Source of the DNA: Pleurotus ostreatus/Saccharomyces cerevisiae fusant
Taxonomy: Eukaryota > Opisthokonta
Assembly (NCBI GenBank): GCA_024196135.1
Contig: JAMQCK010000010.1
Location: forward strand, 124,001-188,000
Direction of reading: 5' to 3'
DNA: 64,000 nt
Every line of letters starts with the position of its first letter. Positions within the stretch are counted from its first letter, which is position 1. Of this stretch, positions 11,267 to 23,114 are shown piece by piece. The notes under the pieces were generated by a model that was given only the letters and a program-made list of their open reading frames with translations, was not told the DNA's origin and ran no database searches. The translations under genes and the position numbers were made by a program.

Positions 11267-11599
11267 AGGCCTCATATCTGGTGGCTTCGAGCCCTGATTC
11301 CCTTGCTGCTAGTGCTCTTCTGTATATAGGCCGGCGTAATACGTACTTTCGCTAAATCGACCGCTCCCGAGGCTCTCACCCATGCGTCAACTGCAACTCG
11401 TGTTCGCGCAAGGTCTGTCCGAGGATGATTGCGTTTTCAAACCGCTATGCAAGGAGGAAAGTACATGGCGGTTATAAGTGCCACGCGCGATATAATCAGA
11501 CAGTCAGTCGAGGCGCGGATGCGGCATATACGGCAACAAGTCGACATCGACATGGTTCGGCAGTGGGAGGATGAGGCTCTCGAACGCGCACGTATGAGA

Positions 11600-11763
11600 G
11601 ACAATGCCGGTGAAAGTGACACGCGCGGGCGAAATCGACTGGCGCCGAGCCGTATTCCCTGCATCACGTATCGAGGTGCACTTGCGCCAAGGCCGTCTCC
11701 CTTTGGAGTACGCTCATATTGCTGGACTTTATTAGTCCCGAGCACACTACGACAAGGCCTTAC
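11600..11763. repeat. Spacer duplicated downstream of both family-I 7TM genes
   Basis: This stretch closely resembles 14350-14500: both contain a CGAGCCGTATTCC-like block, then CATCACGT, and a shared GCTCATATTGCTGGACTT block. It shows that the tandem duplication of the 7TM genes extends beyond the coding region. The bases 11267-11600 hold nothing I recognise. Confidence 0.6.
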
Positions 11764-13026
11764 TCACATAGTTTCTTGAGTATCGGTGGTGCGCCCAGAG
11801 TTAAATTGTATCGGAGGTAGAAGGCTGATTTGGTGGCTAACCGTCGAGTTCGTCATACATTGCTGCGATATCAAGATGAGGATCACGAAGGTAGGGTACG
11901 CAGTCTGAAGGTAGAAGGATGAGCAAGGGGTCAGAAGTAGAGCAGGCTTCGTGCGACTTACCGCAACTTGATGCAGTGTTCTACCAGTGATGATGCTCGC
12001 GCCCAACTCGACATTACCAACACCTACATCCAGGGCGAAGATGCACACCTTGCGAGTGCGCCAATGTCAGAATCTTCTGCGTATACGCATTGTCAGACAC
12101 GTACCCATATGACGCAGTAGAACAGGCCGGACTCCAGCAGAAGCATAAGTATACGCCCGACCTGGAGGCCGAAAGTGTTCTGCCCCAGAGCCGACGCAAT
12201 GTTCCGTCGGTACTCCCTATTGAACTGTATGAATGGTGCGAAAGGCGAGCGTGACATGCGACCTTACCAAACTCGTATTCCAACCAATATGGTGGCCAGC
12301 GCGTTCGTGAGTAGCACTGCGATGATCATCGGCGCATTCAGCGCCTTTGAGAGCTCGACGGCCGAGAAGTCTATGTAGAGATCGACAGAGAGCCCGACTG
12401 GTGGCGAGTTCAGCGGGACGCCTGACCCAAAAAGCGTGCACTTGCCTACAGTGAAGACCATGCACGTCGCGAGGAGGCTCCGCGCGATCCAACTGCGGGG
12501 CCATAGTACCCACGCGCGCCACACCACGAGGGCATCGCCGACGAGATACTGCAATTAATCAATACCAGTCGTGGGCGGCTCGCTCAATACTGACGCTGAT
12601 GTGAAAGCTCGTGTCTATCAGACCTTCAATTACACCGAGGGTGTAGTCCACATCGCTGGCGCCACCTTCTCCAAGGAATTGAAACCACCAGTCCGTGAGT
12701 GAGCCAACTGCCTGTGCGCTCGAGCAGAAGAATACGGCGACGATAGATAGGGCGAAGATCCAAGCTCGATTCTCCTTCCGGCTAGAAGGCCGCGTCAGCC
12801 ATGCAGGCGAGAGTTGGCGTATCAGTTGACTAACGCGAGTACTACGGCAGCGCCGACGAAGAGTGCGATCTGAATACCTGGCGGAGGATCGTTATCAGTA
12901 TGAGAAAAATGCGTAGAGAGCGGGCAGCTCACCGAATAACGCGAAACAAATGCAGACGTCGGTTAGAACATACTTCAGTTCGTCAATAAAGAAGGCGGGT
13001 AGAGGCTCTGTTCGCGGCGAGGACAT
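11764..13026 (-). CDS. Seven-helix membrane protein, Agaricomycete family I (copy I-1)
   Basis: An eight-exon model reads from ATG 13026 to TGA 11764, about 300 residues, with no break. Landmarks: FIDELKYVLTDVCICFALFG near the N-terminus, then hydrophobic helices IQIALFVGAAVVLA and ALSIVAVFFCSS, the signature YLVGDALVVWRAWVLW, ALNAPMIIAVLLTNALATIL, ILMLLLESGLFYCVIW and TAYPTFVILILISQQ. This arrangement of about seven hydrophobic segments is the hypothetical 7TM protein expanded in Agaricomycetes; no ligand or function is known to me. Intron 4 uses a GC donor (GTAG|GCAAGT). Copies I-2 (next gene) and I-3 (30004) are paralogues. Confidence 0.78.
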
Positions 13027-13599
13027 GGTCAACACTCCGTGGTGAGTTGGCAGTAACGGCGTTGTGGAGTAGCAGTCCTTATATGGCTTCGGATTACCAC
13101 ACTTAGCCTGGTATCGCGCCTGTGCCGCGGGATTCTTGATCGCAAGTAGCTCAAGCGGAACCCTAAGGCACTCGTGGCCATTGATACGTTAGCACATCGG
13201 TGGTGGCGAAGGGACGGCTTCTATATGAGCGGGCCACTGGTCATGCGGTTAAGCCGTGAATCATTAATGAGTGGCGATGGTCAACGAGCGAAGGTTGTGC
13301 GGCACGAGGCAACGGGGCTGTAGATCATCGAGGAGTGGCTGGAGCAGTGGACGTGTCTGTGGACAGAGTACGCGTAGCCGACGAAGTGAGACGCTGGCGA
13401 CTCAGAACGTATATACCGTCTGGCGTCGAACGTGCATAGCTTCAAGTTGGGACCTGCTTCTTGGATGGTCTGGCGGCGCAAGACCAAACCCTGCTCATGT
13501 GCATTCTGCGGACGAGCTAGTAGCACGAGCAGCACTGCCTCATGGTTGGCACATCGCTTGCTTCGACGCTGATGCTGGAGGAGCACAATCTCAGGCGTC

Positions 13600-13960
13600 A
13601 GATTAGGTGTGTACCATGAAGGTCGTAACTCACCTTTCGTCCTGCGGGATCATCTCAAAGTCGCCGACGCCATCTTCCTGAGCAGACATCGATGAACGCG
13701 CCGGCGCAAACCCCTCTTCGCTGCCCTCCGTGTGCTCATCATCATTCTCACTGTCCATCAGCTCTATCGAGGCAGGGAAGCTTTTCGGGCCGCCTATAGA
13801 CCATGTCTTCTAGAGATACTCCTGCGCCATGATGGCGAGGACGGTGAAGGTCGATAGGATGCCCTGCTCAGGATGGGCATCAGTGCGAAGTGACAGTGAA
13901 AGCGGGACGATAATCAGGTTGAAGAAGACGTACCGCGACGAGGGGCGCATCGCGCCAACC
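13600..13960 (-). pseudogene. Relic of a membrane-protein gene (copy 1)
   Basis: The minus strand reads SSRYVFFNLIIVPLSLSL, HPEQGILSTFTVLAIMAQEY, an in-frame stop (near 13812), then an acidic tail ending in GDFEMIPQDER. It looks like the C-terminal end of a third 7TM-type protein. A second, more decayed copy lies at 16560-16900, so the relic was duplicated together with the neighbouring 7TM gene. The stretch 13030-13600 holds nothing recognisable. Confidence 0.45.
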
Positions 13961-14492
13961 CACAAGGGTGTGAATCCGCGAGCGTCTTGCCGTCTGCGCC
14001 ATTCATCAATGCGGGTTTCGCGTCGGCATTGAGATCTGCATGTTCACTGTGCGTCGCTCTTCACTTCGGCCAGCGTGTACAAGTGTCTCAAGGACAGAAG
14101 AGCCTTGTGAATCACGTTTATGAGAAACAAGGGTTCTTACTTAACCTGTAATCGGGTGCACGGCTGCAAAGCTTTCGCCAAGGCGGGCCGAAGCGACATG
14201 TCGTAGCACCAATGAAGAAGAGCTGACGACAAGTCCATATCATCGTCACTGGTACTCTCAGCAAGTTCGAGGCGTAGCGCTTCGGTGGGGAGAGATGACT
14301 CCTGCATTGCACGTTGGGCTAACGAGAGACAATGGGAGCCGGAGGAAGGATTGCCACGCGTGGGCGAGATCGGCCGCGCCGAGTCGTATTCCACGCATCA
14401 CGTGTCGAGCACTGGAACCGTCTCTCTTTGAAGTGCGCTCATATTGCTGGACTTCGTTGAGTACGACGACGCTGCGACGAAGTTGATCCTAC

Positions 14493-15764
14493 TCACATCG
14501 ATTCCCGAGCCTCGGTAGTACGGAAATTTTGCTGCCCGGACTCAAACTGCATTGAAGCCAGAAGGCTGATCGTCGTGTTCTTCGTGAATTGCTGCGAGGT
14601 CAAGATGAGGATGACAAAGGTAGGGTACGCGGTCTTGAGGTACATAGTGAGCAAGTGCGATACGGAAGCAGCAACGACTGCATGTGACGTACCGCAAGTT
14701 GATGTAATTTTCTACTGGTGATGATGCTTGCGCCCAGCGTGACGGGACCCACACCTACGTCCAGGGCAAAAATACAAACCTAGTATGTGTGTTGAAATCA
14801 GGATCCTCTCCGCACACGCGTGCGGAAGCACGTACCCATATAGCGCAATAAAACAATCCGGACTCGAGAAGAAGCACGAGTATGCGTCCGACCTGGCTTC
14901 CAAAGGTGCTCCTCCCGAGAACAGACGCGATGCCCTGTCGGTACTCCCTGCAATATTCAAGTGGGCGGTCGAGAGCGAATGGTAGTTGGCCTTACCAAGC
15001 TCGTATCCCAAACAGCACGGTTGCCACAGCATTTGTTAAGAGTGTTGCGATGATCATCGGCGCATTTAGCGCCTTTGAAACCAGGATGGCCGAAAAATCG
15101 AGGTAGAGGTCGGCGAACAGGCCGGCTGATGGAGCGTTCAGCAAGATAAGCGTCCGCGAAGCGCATCCACTCACCTACGGTAAAGACCATGCACGTAGCG
15201 AGCAAGCCACGCGCAGTGCAGTTGTCGGGCCATATAACCCACGCGCGCCACACGACGAGGGCATCGCCAAGAAGGTACTGTGGTAAATGAGTACCGAGTC
15301 TCACATCACGCAGCTCATTGATAACTAACGCTGACGTGAAAGCTTGTGTCTACCAGACCTTCGATGACAGTGAGGGTGTGGTCAACGTCGCTCACGCCGC
15401 CTTTTCCAAGGATTTGAAACCACCAGTCGGTAAGCGAGCCAGCCGCTTGTACACTCGAGCAAATGAATACGGCGACAATGGAGAGGGCGAGTATCGAAAC
15501 TTTGCCTTCCTTCCGGCTGAGAGCTTGGGTCAGCCATGCATGCGTTAGGTGGAGGATAGGCAGACTTGCGCAAGTACCACGGCGGCGCCGATGAAGAGTG
15601 CGATTTGGACGCCTGGACATACAATGAATCAGCCTGGTATGAAATGCCCGCAGACCGTACTGCTCACCAAAGAATGCAAAACATAGGCCGACGTCAGTCA
15701 CGACGTACTTCAACTCGTCGATGAGGTTCGCTGGCACAACCTCCCTTGACGAGGGCGGGAACAT
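14493..15764 (-). CDS. Seven-helix membrane protein, family I (copy I-2)
   Basis: Same eight-exon structure as I-1, ATG 15764 to TGA 14493. Landmarks: LIDELKYVVTDVGLCFAFFG, ALSIVAVFICSSVQAAGSLT, YLLGDALVVWRAWVIW, ALNAPMIIATLLTNAVATVL, ILVLLLESGLFYCAIW and TAYPTFVILILTSQQ. Intron 2 needs a GC donor (CTTGC|GCAAGT): no GT site near it keeps the frame, while I-1 has GTTAGT at the same place. Intron 4, GC in I-1, is ordinary GT here. Coding similarity to I-1 is high and the downstream spacer is duplicated too, so this is a fairly recent tandem copy. Function unknown; presumably a plasma-membrane or endomembrane protein. Confidence 0.78.
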
Positions 15765-16559
15765 CGCACCAGTACACTTTGTCGCGAGAAGAGCAGCGTC
15801 GTACACCTGGTTGCGAGAAAGCTGGTGCCGCTTGGCAGTCCTTATAGGGCATCGTGCAGCCAGAGACACCACCAGAACGGCGCCGTGCTAGCAATTCGCT
15901 GCACGCGGAAGTCCTAATCGCCGTGGCTGACGCCAAAGCTTGACGCGTGCGAAGCCGTAAACGTCTAACATGTCGGTCCCGCCAGAATCGCAGATCGTAT
16001 GAGGAGACACCTCTGATCAGGCAGAGAAAGCGTGAGGCACGCAAGCTACGGGCGATTGTCGTGCACGAAAGGTCGTTCAGCGGGGATTGTCTTGAAACTG
16101 AAGATTATTCCTGTTTGGCTGTATCAATAGAGGCGCCTCCTCGCCCTCCAACCTCGCGCCACTGGTGGATGTGACATGACGAAGAGTTAGGCAGGCGTAT
16201 ACCTGAGTTCGAGCGCGCACAAAACATCGGCCGTTCAACGTTCAACTGCCGGTCCTTCCCACAGAACGTTCAACGGTTCGCGGTCAAAGCCCGGCGATCA
16301 GAAATTTCTGACAGTTTAGTAGGATTTTCTTGACGAGCTGATAGCCCACGTCATTACGGCTATTACACCAATATCCTCGACTTTGGTAGTCTATCATCCG
16401 TACCTGACGCAGGGTTAGTCGAAGTCCCTGCAGATCAGAGCGTATACTTGCCATCCGCATCGGAGCATGTACTCAGCCGCTGATCTCGGGCTGCTACGCT
16501 GTCCCTCGCGTCGCGCTATCACCTCAATGTGTTCAACGCTATCAGCGCGATGTCGTCGA

Positions 16560-16900
16560 TGCTCTTCGATGGCGCCGACGCTATGGGCCCGATACCATTG
16601 ACAGTACCTCCCGGAGTAGACAATGCCGACGTCGCCACCGATCCTGCCGCGCTGCTTTTCGCAATTTCGTCGCCTTACCTCCAGTCATGAACTGCGTCCA
16701 TCCAGTCAGGGATCGCGTCCTGCAGTACATCCTCGAACTGAGGCCTGGAAGCTGCTCCGGTCGACTACGTCGCCTAAAGATGCTCCTGCGGCATGATCGC
16801 GAGGAAGCCAAAGGTGAATCAAACGCCCTGCTCGACGGAGAGTATCAGTACGAAGCGGAGGTCGAAGGACAGCTGGGCGAGATGATAGTTCGGGACAAAA
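16560..16900 (-). pseudogene. Relic of a membrane-protein gene (copy 2)
   Basis: The minus strand aligns by eye with the relic at 13600-13960 (EQG, FTFGFLAIMPQEHL, stop) but has more stops and frame changes. The rest of 15765-16560 holds no gene. Confidence 0.4.
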
Positions 16901-16948
16901 GCGAGACGCCACAACAACCAAACCGGCACTTCCCGACATTTCCACCAT

Positions 16949-17030
16949 CACGTGCAAGTTGAACTTGATGCGGATCTTGTTTTGTTCTCTTTGTACTGAG
17001 GATCTGACGCGCTTCTTTCCAATGTATTGT
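16949..17030 (+). promoter_or_regulatory. Promoter block shared with MYND E
   Basis: Begins with CACGTG, followed by TTGAACTTGATG, CGGATC and TTTGTACTGAGGATC. The same order and near-identical words stand before MYND E (29642 down to about 29565 on the minus strand), at about the same distance from the ATG. Confidence 0.55.
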
Positions 17031-17108
17031 ACTGATTTGTGACAAACATGACGTGCGCTTCTTTTGCTACAAACATGGCCAACGTACGCCTCTCTTCCTA
17101 CCACGACC

Positions 17109-18144
17109 ATGTCTGGAGCGCGCGTTTTTATGCCCGAGCCCATCACCCTCATCCCTCCTCCGCCCGGGAAATGCCAGGTCTGCGATGCGCAATTCGGGGA
17201 AAAGCTTCTGCGGTGTTCAACGTGCAGATACAGATTCTATTGCGTGCGCATACAACTTTGACCATATGGCAACAGAAGGACTCACCGAGACCTTTCGAGG
17301 GCGCATATACCCACTTCTTGCGATGGTTAAATCAATGATACCGCCGTACAACGCCCTTCTGTACTCCAATGAGCCGTCGCGCGCAGTCGCCAGCCTGTCA
17401 AAAGCGAGACTGGAAGGAAGATCACAAGCTGTGCTGCTCGCTACTTCCCGTGCCACTAGCGCCCGTCCCCCTCCTTCCTAGCGCGGCCCTGAGTTCGGAA
17501 GTAAAAAGAGCGGGGGTAGCACTGGCGGACATCCTAGATGCGTGGCAGGTGAGAAGGCCTGCATATATGCGCTAGGTTCGGGAGATTGACGCACCCTCAG
17601 CTCATCGACGAGACGGTCGAACCCGAACTGAAGAATCGCACCAAGACGCGGCACGCGTCGTTTACCATGCTCATGAGTGCGTCGCCATTTCCCTCACCTA
17701 GAGTCCCCTTCTAATGATGGTCCCATTGACAGTGCACAACCTCCCCACCGAATTTTCTGGTCTGATATCTGGGAATACCGCCTCATGAAGGACGGGACGT
17801 CCCTTCACGAGCTCACCTTACACACCTTCCGACGCCTTCTCTGGCTCGGCACGGTCTCTCGCATTCAAACTGCCACGCAATACGACGAGCTGCGGACCAT
17901 CCTACATACCACGGAGCGAGCGAAGCACCTCATGCGCGTCATCCCGGAGAAGGCGCTGGCGATGCCGGGCGAGCTGAGTCCGGGGGAGTACTACGAGGTG
18001 GTGGCGCAGATAATATCAGTGTTGACCTTGGAGCGGGTATCGCGGCGCGGGGGCTTCAAGTTTACGGAGGAAGAGGGGCGTTGGTCGGATTTGGCGACCG
18101 TTTGTAGGCAGGCGAAGGGGCCGTGGCTGTTGGACTTCATATGA
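17109..18144 (+). CDS. MYND-type zinc-finger protein (copy D), frameshifted
   Basis: Exons 17109-17243, 17387-17548, 17601-17676 and 17733-18144. Exons 2 and 3 have exactly the lengths of MYND E (162 and 76 nt). The finger reads CQVCDAQFG, RCSTCRYRFYC, SPACQKRDWKEDHKLCC. The tail has LMKDGTSLHELTLHTFRRLL, VIPEKALAMPGELSPGEYY and QAKGPWLLDFI. In exon 4 the frame entered from the splice (LPTEF) is not the frame of the tail; one extra T in the run TTTT at 17753-17756 would give EFFWSDIWEYRL and rejoin it. So this copy is either freshly broken or carries a homopolymer sequencing error. The start could also be the second ATG at 17130; 17109 aligns with the MYND E start. Confidence 0.7.
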
Positions 18145-18579
18145 TCGTCTGGCGGGGTATGTCGTTATCGAAGAATCGCTGAGAGAACATAAAGGCGCAC
18201 ATCGTAGGTGAGCGAAATACGGGATCTTAAGTCCACACGCGCCTTAGGTTGGCGGTCGAGACGCCAGTCAATGCGAGTCAGCGCTACGGTCAAGGCCTGC
18301 ACACTAAGATGATCCTTAGCCCAGAGTCGCAAACGCCGCTTTTATCCAGTGATGTTCATTCGGGAGCGTACGAGACGAAGACGAAGGAGGCGCCAACTTT
18401 TTGTCGAAGCGTTATGATCATGTTGAGCCCCGAGAAAAGGCAGGGCTCCTTGACGAGCAGAAGGATCTAGCCTGTCCAGCAGTCTCTTCAGCGCACAATG
18501 CTGGCAGTCGACGTCCGGATGACGGTTGCGGAAGAGCGGCAAATGCCGGTTGTTATGGCTTATTGACCCTTGGGATGAT

Positions 18580-18930
18580 GGCAAACAGGGAGACACACGA
18601 CGCCACAAACCGTGACCGCCTCCTGGCTCTTGCCGCCATGACGGCTGGTAAAAAAGCTGCTTTGGCCCTCTTCGGATCCCACTGCAAGATTTGCGATCTA
18701 TCTACGATTGACTGCTCTATTCGCTCTCCCGAACGTGGCCTAAACGCTGGACTTTGCCCTCAACGGGCGCCTATCCGTAGCGCGGCGATGGTCCGAGAAC
18801 AAGGTGCTCCGCGTGAGGCCGTCCAAAACATCTCTGCAGCATTCCACCGCCTCACGAGACCCTGTGAATTGCAAGCCTCCGCCGAAGCTCCGACATCGCC
18901 TTTCACTGCTCCGACGCACCCAGTCGATGG
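18580..18930 (+). repeat. Duplicated spacer before 7TM II-1
   Basis: Shares word order with 20640-21110 (a GGCTCnnGCCGCCAT block, AAGnTGCTTTGGC, GGGCGCCTATCCGTA and CACCGCCTCACGAG-like blocks). Together they mark a tandem unit of about 2.1 kb that includes the family-II gene. 18145-18580 holds nothing recognisable. Confidence 0.55.
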
Positions 18931-19137
18931 AACCACACGAGCTACGCGATGATTGTTACGACATACTGATCCTCTTAATGAATAACTCTCCCCAAGATCA
19001 TCCCGCGTGCGGGAACGTGAAGATGGCCAATGTTTGTCAGAGCACCAACTGTACGAACCGTTGCATAAAGTGCACCGAGAAGCGCGCCTTCCGACTTGCG
19101 CTCCTTCATCTGCCTTCCACTGACATCTTCGATGCGC

Positions 19138-20564
19138 ATGGCCACCGATCATCTACTCTTGATATACTTTGTCAGCTTCGTCGTTCAAACAGCCCTGCAA
19201 GGAATCCTCATTTGCACCTCTTCTCTTTTCGTATACGCTACGCTCTGCAGGCGATATCGAACTCCCTTGGTCTCGAACAAATTTGGCTTGGTGGGTGCCG
19301 CTCTCATCACCGGCGGCGCTAGCTCGGTACGTCCGCTCAGCATGCAGAGCCCTGGCTTTCACTGTTACTCACCACAACGCGCAGTATTGGGGTCTATCAT
19401 TTGCTCAGCTTTACAGAGCAATCTTCCACCCTGGAAACCAAAGCCCGACCATGTATCTATCGGATCTCCGCAACCCTCTATTCCTAACGAAGATATACCT
19501 TCACTTCACCTTTACTGCGATCGCGGACTTGCTTTTTGTGAGTAGCCTAGCTGATACCAGGCCCCATTCTCACTCTACACAGGTCTATCGCCTATATGTC
19601 GTTTGGCAGGATCGTCGCTGTGTCGTCCTTCCTCCTCTTCTAGCAGTCGCCAGCTACTTCTCCATCGGTACGTCCAGGTTGGAGGGCAATGTTCGGCCGT
19701 TCTCAGTCCCTCTAGCCACATCGGCGATAACGTGGCTAGCTCAGGCGGCGGTAAATATTTGACCTCATTGGATCGAGCTCAGATTCTGATGATTGGCGCA
19801 CTTGCAGGATAACAAGAACATCTACGACATAGCGTACAGTCCGCGGGTCATCGTCTCGGGGATCCTGACTATGTGGCGAGTCGCCAGTGATCGTCTCTTC
19901 TTACCCGCCGCTCACCATCGATACAGCCTCAACATGTACTGCACGAGTGAGCTCGCAGATTTATCCACTCGCTCGCATCCGAAGTTGACGTCGATAACAA
20001 GTCCTGATCTCCTGGAGGATCTGGAGAGCGGGACGCTGCGCTGTTCGTTATGGCGGCCCCAGCCTGTCTGTACGTGCCCACAATGCATCGCTTCCAATCC
20101 TCCTTCTGACACCACTATGCAGCAGAGCTTCGTCATCTTCATCGAGAGTGCCGGCTTCTACCTGTCTGTCTCGCGAACCTCTTCTTCTTGTCTTTGACAA
20201 TGAAATACTGATTCAAACATCACCCAGGCTCTTCTCCGTCGCGGCCGTGGTCGTGTACCTGGTGGGCAGTCCGGTCATCTTCTCTCTGGTTGACCTCGCT
20301 ACCGTTATCGCTGGTCTGGCGTACATGTTCATCAATGTCCGTGTAGCCCTCGGTATCGCGCACCAGGGCGTTCCCACCGAACCGAGCGGGATGAATTTCG
20401 CCAGTGGGCCTCTAACCCAGCAGGCAACCATCCTGGATCTGGAATTGGGGGATACGACAGCTGATGGAGGGAAGGATGTGGGGGCGTCACCGTTCGGGCC
20501 CCAGGACAGCGTACGCATGGACTTTGCTTCACGCTCGACGACAAGTTCGGGGACGGTGTCGTAG
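19138..20564 (+). CDS. Seven-helix membrane protein, family II (copy II-1)
   Basis: Exons start 19138-19326 (189 nt), 19385-19537 (153 nt) and 19583-19667 (85 nt), identical in length to copy II-2, and run on to a stop at 20562-20564. Helices and landmarks: LIYFVSFVVQTALQGILICT, LYRAIFHPGN, IYLHFTFTAIADLLF, VYRLYVVWQDRRCVVLPPLL, LISWRIWRAGRC, SFVIFIESAGFYL and AYMFINVRVALGIAHQG. Order and spacing match the widespread Agaricomycete 7TM hypothetical proteins with an 'IESA' helix and a final NVRVALG motif. The C-terminal tail is hydrophilic and Ser/Thr-rich. The start is chosen because it gives a first exon equal to that of II-2. Function unknown. Confidence 0.75.
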
Positions 20565-20639
20565 CACCGGCAATCGCCGAATGTAGTTTATTGATCTCGC
20601 AACCAAATACGACAAGACAGTGTGAACGCCACAAACAAC

Positions 20640-21110
20640 AATCACCTCTTGGCTCCCGCCGCCATCATGGCCGGTGAAGATGCTGCTTTGGCTTGCTCCA
20701 GACATCCATTGCGAAATATCGAATGAACCTACGTCCGCTCGCTCTGTTCTCTCCGCCCAAAATGGCCAGAACGTTCGATTTCGAGCTCAACTCGGTATTC
20801 TCAAGAACGTGGACGCACGGGTTGCTCTCGGGTGCCTCAGATATGGTATCGCCCTTAGTTGTTCGACTCAGATGTCTAGGGATGTATCAGCCGCACCGAA
20901 GACCGCACTGTCCATCGCTGCTTCGTTACTCGAAGAAGGTGGATGGGCGCTCCGATCGACGAAGGACGGGCGCCTATCCGTACCGCTCAGAGCAGGCGAT
21001 GCGCCAGGAACAAAGCGTGCCGTGTGAGACCAGCATATTCCATCGCCTCACGAGCTTCGTCCTGAATCGCAAGCATTCATCGAAGCACCGGCACTGCCCT
21101 CCGCTGCTTC
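20640..21110 (+). repeat. Duplicated spacer before 7TM II-2
   Basis: Counterpart of 18580-18930; no coding frame is conserved between the two. Confidence 0.55.
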
Positions 21111-21376
21111 GACGTGCTCAATCTCGCCAGCATCGCGGGCTACACATTGGTTGTGGCGCCTTGGCAGGTCTGACCGGTATTGCCTGATTTATGCTTGTCC
21201 GACGACTCTCTTGATCTTCACAGCCATGTGCGACAACATAGGAATATTCCTCAAGCCCATCAACACATGCCACATCAGGAACTTCGATATCGCCTGCAAC
21301 CCCATGCATAATGCATAAAGCTGAGCGGCGCTGAGATACGTCTTCTTCCATCTTTGCTCGAGCGCTTACTCTCTCC

Positions 21377-22770
21377 ATGACCAACGATGAGTTGGCCCGC
21401 ATCTACTTCGTCAGCTTCGCCGTACAGACGCTCCTGCAGGGAATCCTCTTCTGCACGTCTTTCCTCTTCGTATACCTCATGCTGCGCAGACGGCATCAGA
21501 CGCGAATGGCATTAGACTGGGTCAGCCTAGCGGGGGTCATCTTGATCACAGTCGGTGTGTCTGCGGTACGGCCCAAGTGAGTTCCGTCACGGTATCTAAC
21601 GTCTATCATGCTCACTGACAAACACATCTGCAGCATTGGCCCTTATCCTTCGCCCAACTCTTCAATGCGATATTCCGAGCTGGTGATCAAGAGGCGACGG
21701 CGTATCTGATGAACCTTCGCAATCCTCTGTTCGTCGCGAAGACGTACCTCTTCGATATCGCTGTCGGTCTCGCAGATCTTCTCTTCGTAGGTAATTTGCG
21801 CTCAGTGGTATCCATCCTAACGCTTGAGACATACGCAGATCCATCGACTGTACATGGTTTGGCGAGATCGACCCATTGTCGTCCTTCCTCCAATGATCCT
21901 ACTGGCGGGATCATTCTCTACCGGTCAGTCTTTCACGAGCCGCTGCTCTACTGTCATCTGAGTCCTCACAGCGACGTCGGTTAGTGCATGGCTGACCCAC
22001 ACTGTGGTAAGAGCTTGCACACAACATGGAAACGTGTCGAAGTGTGCTCACAGTCCCATGAGCGCAGGAAGGCGACAGCATCTTTGGAAGCGCACTCGGC
22101 GCTCGTCTCGTCGCTACGATGGCCCTCGCTATAAGCTTGAACACGTATTGCACGGGTAAGGACGACGATTCGATGTCTTCTTCCGATTGAACTTAATGCC
22201 CATTGCCAGTCATGATCGCCTGGAGAATATGGAAAGCCGGGCGCTGCGTCGCACGCTACGGGGGACCGAGTCTTTCTGTATGTTTCCCAAACCATATTTT
22301 TCTCGCATCGTCGCTCCGCTAACGCGCCCCTCAGGAGAGCTTCATCATCTTCATCGAGAGCGCTGGCCTGTACCTGTGCGGTCCTCCACTCCTACTCATC
22401 CTTCTCGTTTGCTCACACTCGATTCTCGCCCAGGCTCTTTGTGGTCGTGACGCTTATAATCTATCTCTCCGGCAGCCCCGTCCTGTTCCTCTGCGTCGAC
22501 TGCAACACTGCATTCGCTGGCCTGGCCTATATGTTCATCAATGTGCGCGTGGCCCTCGGTATCGCGCACCAGGGCGTTCCCACCGAACCGAGCGGGATGA
22601 ACTTCGCCAGCGGGCCTCTGACCCAGCAGGCAACCATCCTGGATCTCGAGTTGGGCAATACTGTAGCTGACGGAGGGAAAGATGTGGGAACGCTGCCGCC
22701 CGGGGCAAGGGGCAGCGTACACATGGACTTTGCTACCCACTCCGCGACGAGCTCGGGGACTGTAGCATAG
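21377..22770 (+). CDS. Seven-helix membrane protein, family II (copy II-2)
   Basis: Exons 21377-21565, 21634-21786 and 21839-21923, followed by smaller ones, to TAG at 22768-22770; the frame is open throughout. Landmarks: IYFVSFAVQTLLQGILFCTS, YLFDIAVGLADLLF, IHRLYMVWRDRPIVVLPPMI, SLNTYCT, IAWRIWKAGRCVARYGG, SFIIFIESAGLYL and NVRVALGIAHQGVPTEPSGM. The 3' coding part (22553-22658) is nearly identical at the DNA level to 20347-20452 of II-1, much closer than the rest of the genes, which suggests gene conversion. Copy II-3 at 31404-32710 is the third member. Confidence 0.78.
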
Positions 22771-23114
22771 CGCCTGCCCTCCGTAGTCCCACTCGCCTGC
22801 CTTGTCAGTAACATACATTTGTGGACTCACAGGAGGTCGTCTCCGGCTTCATGAAGCTCCCATTCTTCTTTCGAGCCCACGCCGCGCCCGAAGAAGGCAC
22901 GCAGACAGACGAGAGAACATTCTAATGTATTTTTATGTTACAGCAGGTACAATATCCTTTTCACATGAGTATTCGTACGTAGTGTGTCGATTATACGCCA
23001 GGAGTAAATGTCGTGAGGTAGCTCTAATATGAGAGGGAAGAAAGGACGCAGTCCAGTCCGAAACGACGACGCCGCGAAGACATCGCTGCAGCGCGCGAGA
23101 ACATCGCCGCGCGC

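Noticed and set aside
13271..13606. Overlapping short frames on both strands
   Set aside because: No conserved text; lies in the spacer between duplicated 7TM units.
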